A stretch of 64,000 bases of DNA from Lentibacillus persicus. GTDB taxonomy: Bacteria; Bacillota; Bacilli; Bacillales; Amphibacillaceae. Below, piece after piece: positions 63,539 to 64,000 of this stretch. The stretch is taken from positions 26,372 to 90,371 of the forward strand of contig NZ_FOMR01000013.1 of assembly GCF_900112705.1 (NCBI RefSeq). Reading direction: 5' to 3'. Within the stretch, counting starts at the first letter, position 1. Each line of letters starts with the position of its first letter. The translations under genes were made by a program, and so were the position numbers. The notes under the pieces are model-generated. The model saw only the letters and a program-made list of their open reading frames with translations, had not been told where the DNA came from and did no database searches.

Positions 63539-63612
63539 GGGCCTGTAGCTCAGTCGGTCAGAGCGCACGCCTGATAAGCGTGAGGTCGGTGGTTCGAGTC
63601 CACCCAGGCCCA
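63539..63612 (+). tRNA. tRNA-Ile (GAT)
   Basis: GGGCCTG / CAGGCCC acceptor arms, anticodon GAT, no encoded CCA. It directly precedes the rRNA leader. Confidence 0.96.
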
Positions 63613-63613
63613 C

Positions 63614-63773
63614 TTTGCTCCTTGAAAACTGAACAAAACAACCAGTATGATAAACGATGTCAGAGGTAAGAAGTTGACGAATCAGCTAAGCTGATTTGAC
63701 GCAAACTTTTTAACCCCTTGAATCAATTTTTGAAGCTAAGTATGAGATTGATCGGTGTCAATCTCACACAAAC
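63614..63773 (+). promoter_or_regulatory. rRNA leader with boxA-like antitermination site
   Basis: TTGCTCCTTGAAAACTGAAC (63614-63633) resembles the boxA region of Bacillus rrn leaders. An AATCAG/CTGATT stem lies near 63680-63696 and a 9-bp stem TGAGATTGA / TCAATCTCA at 63743-63766 lies just before the 16S start, as expected for processing. Confidence 0.7.
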
Positions 63774-64000
63774 TTTTTTGGAGAGTTTGATCTTGGCTCA
63801 GGACGAACGCTGGCGGCGTGCCTAATACATGCAAGTCGAGCGCGGGAAGCAGCGGGTCGCCCTTCGGGGCGCACCCCTGTGGAACGAGCGGCGGACGGGT
63901 GAGTAACACGTGGGCAACCTGCCTGTAAGACTGGGATAACTCGCGGAAACGCGAGCTAATACCGGATAATGCTTGTGGTTGCATGATCACAAGCTGAAAG
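63774..64000 (+). rRNA. 16S rRNA, 5' part
   Basis: GGAGAGTTTGATCTTGGCTC begins the gene, followed by GACGAACGCTGGCGGCGTGC and GAGTAACACGTGGGCAACCT. The gene continues beyond the window. The base after GATC is T, where most sequences have C or A. The first base is estimated from the B. subtilis 5' end. Confidence 0.97.

Overview
The window looks like a chromosomal segment of a low-to-moderate GC, endospore-forming Bacillaceae. A halotolerant relative of the Virgibacillus/Lentibacillus/Oceanobacillus group is my inference. The evidence is an intact Bacillus-type sigma-B operon (rsbR-S-T-U, rsbV-W-sigB-rsbX), ndoAI-ndoA, the acpS-nnr-ydcC-alr neighbourhood, tex, sprT, a trnS-like tRNA cluster leading into an rRNA operon, sporulation-linked genes (sda, yppG-like, yteA-like, DUF3231), cssRS-htrB and many acidic proteins. 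The order from acpS to the tRNAs matches what I know of Bacillus subtilis, except that a catalase gene sits between tex and sprT.

Layout. 1-5.1 kb: AT-rich accessory DNA with the 3' part of a type III restriction (Res) gene, a Kiwa-like pair (KwaB-type DUF4868 protein plus a small multi-spanning membrane protein) and two orphan genes. 5.5-9 kb: two DUF3231 genes, a membrane protein and a short sda gene. 9.6-12.2 kb: cold shock protein, methyltransferase, acetyltransferase, yteA-like zinc-finger protein. 12.4-16.9 kb: zinc-ribbon membrane protein, then HtrA-type protease divergent from cssRS. 17.2-20.9 kb: typA, a lipoprotein sugar dehydrogenase, a YtxH-like protein. 21-23.7 kb: a composite repeat and arsBC. 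23.7-29.5 kb: ABC exporter, YfhE-like small protein, PadR/DUF1129 pair, PopT (DUF368), thioredoxin, methyltransferase. 29.5-33.5 kb: type I toxin module, tandem hairpin elements, cadCA and a VOC protein. 33.6-41.5 kb: ykoGH-like two-component system with a PepSY protein, lipid kinase, glutaredoxin-like, YppG-like, esterase, DegV, EamA transporter. 42-51 kb: cshA, ydbS-ydbT, rhomboid protease, acpS, nnr, a LolA-like lipoprotein, alr. 51.5-57.6 kb: ndoAI-ndoA and the sigma-B stress module. 57.7-62 kb: tex, katA (PerR box), sprT. 62.2-64 kb: twelve tRNA genes and the start of 16S rRNA.

How it works together. Much of the window is stress and envelope physiology: CssRS/HtrA for secretion stress, RsbR/S/T/U/V/W/X with SigB for general stress, KatA for peroxide, CadCA and ArsBC for metals, NdoA for RNA decay, PopT for carrier-lipid recycling. 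Four copies of a GC-rich interspersed element, two 21-bp-period tandem arrays, and three copies of a two-hairpin element that directly follows stop codons and shows compensatory stem changes are the main structures that ordinary genes do not explain. The best candidates for unusual biology are that hairpin element, the Kiwa-like pair with reversed gene order and the holin-like type I toxin locus.
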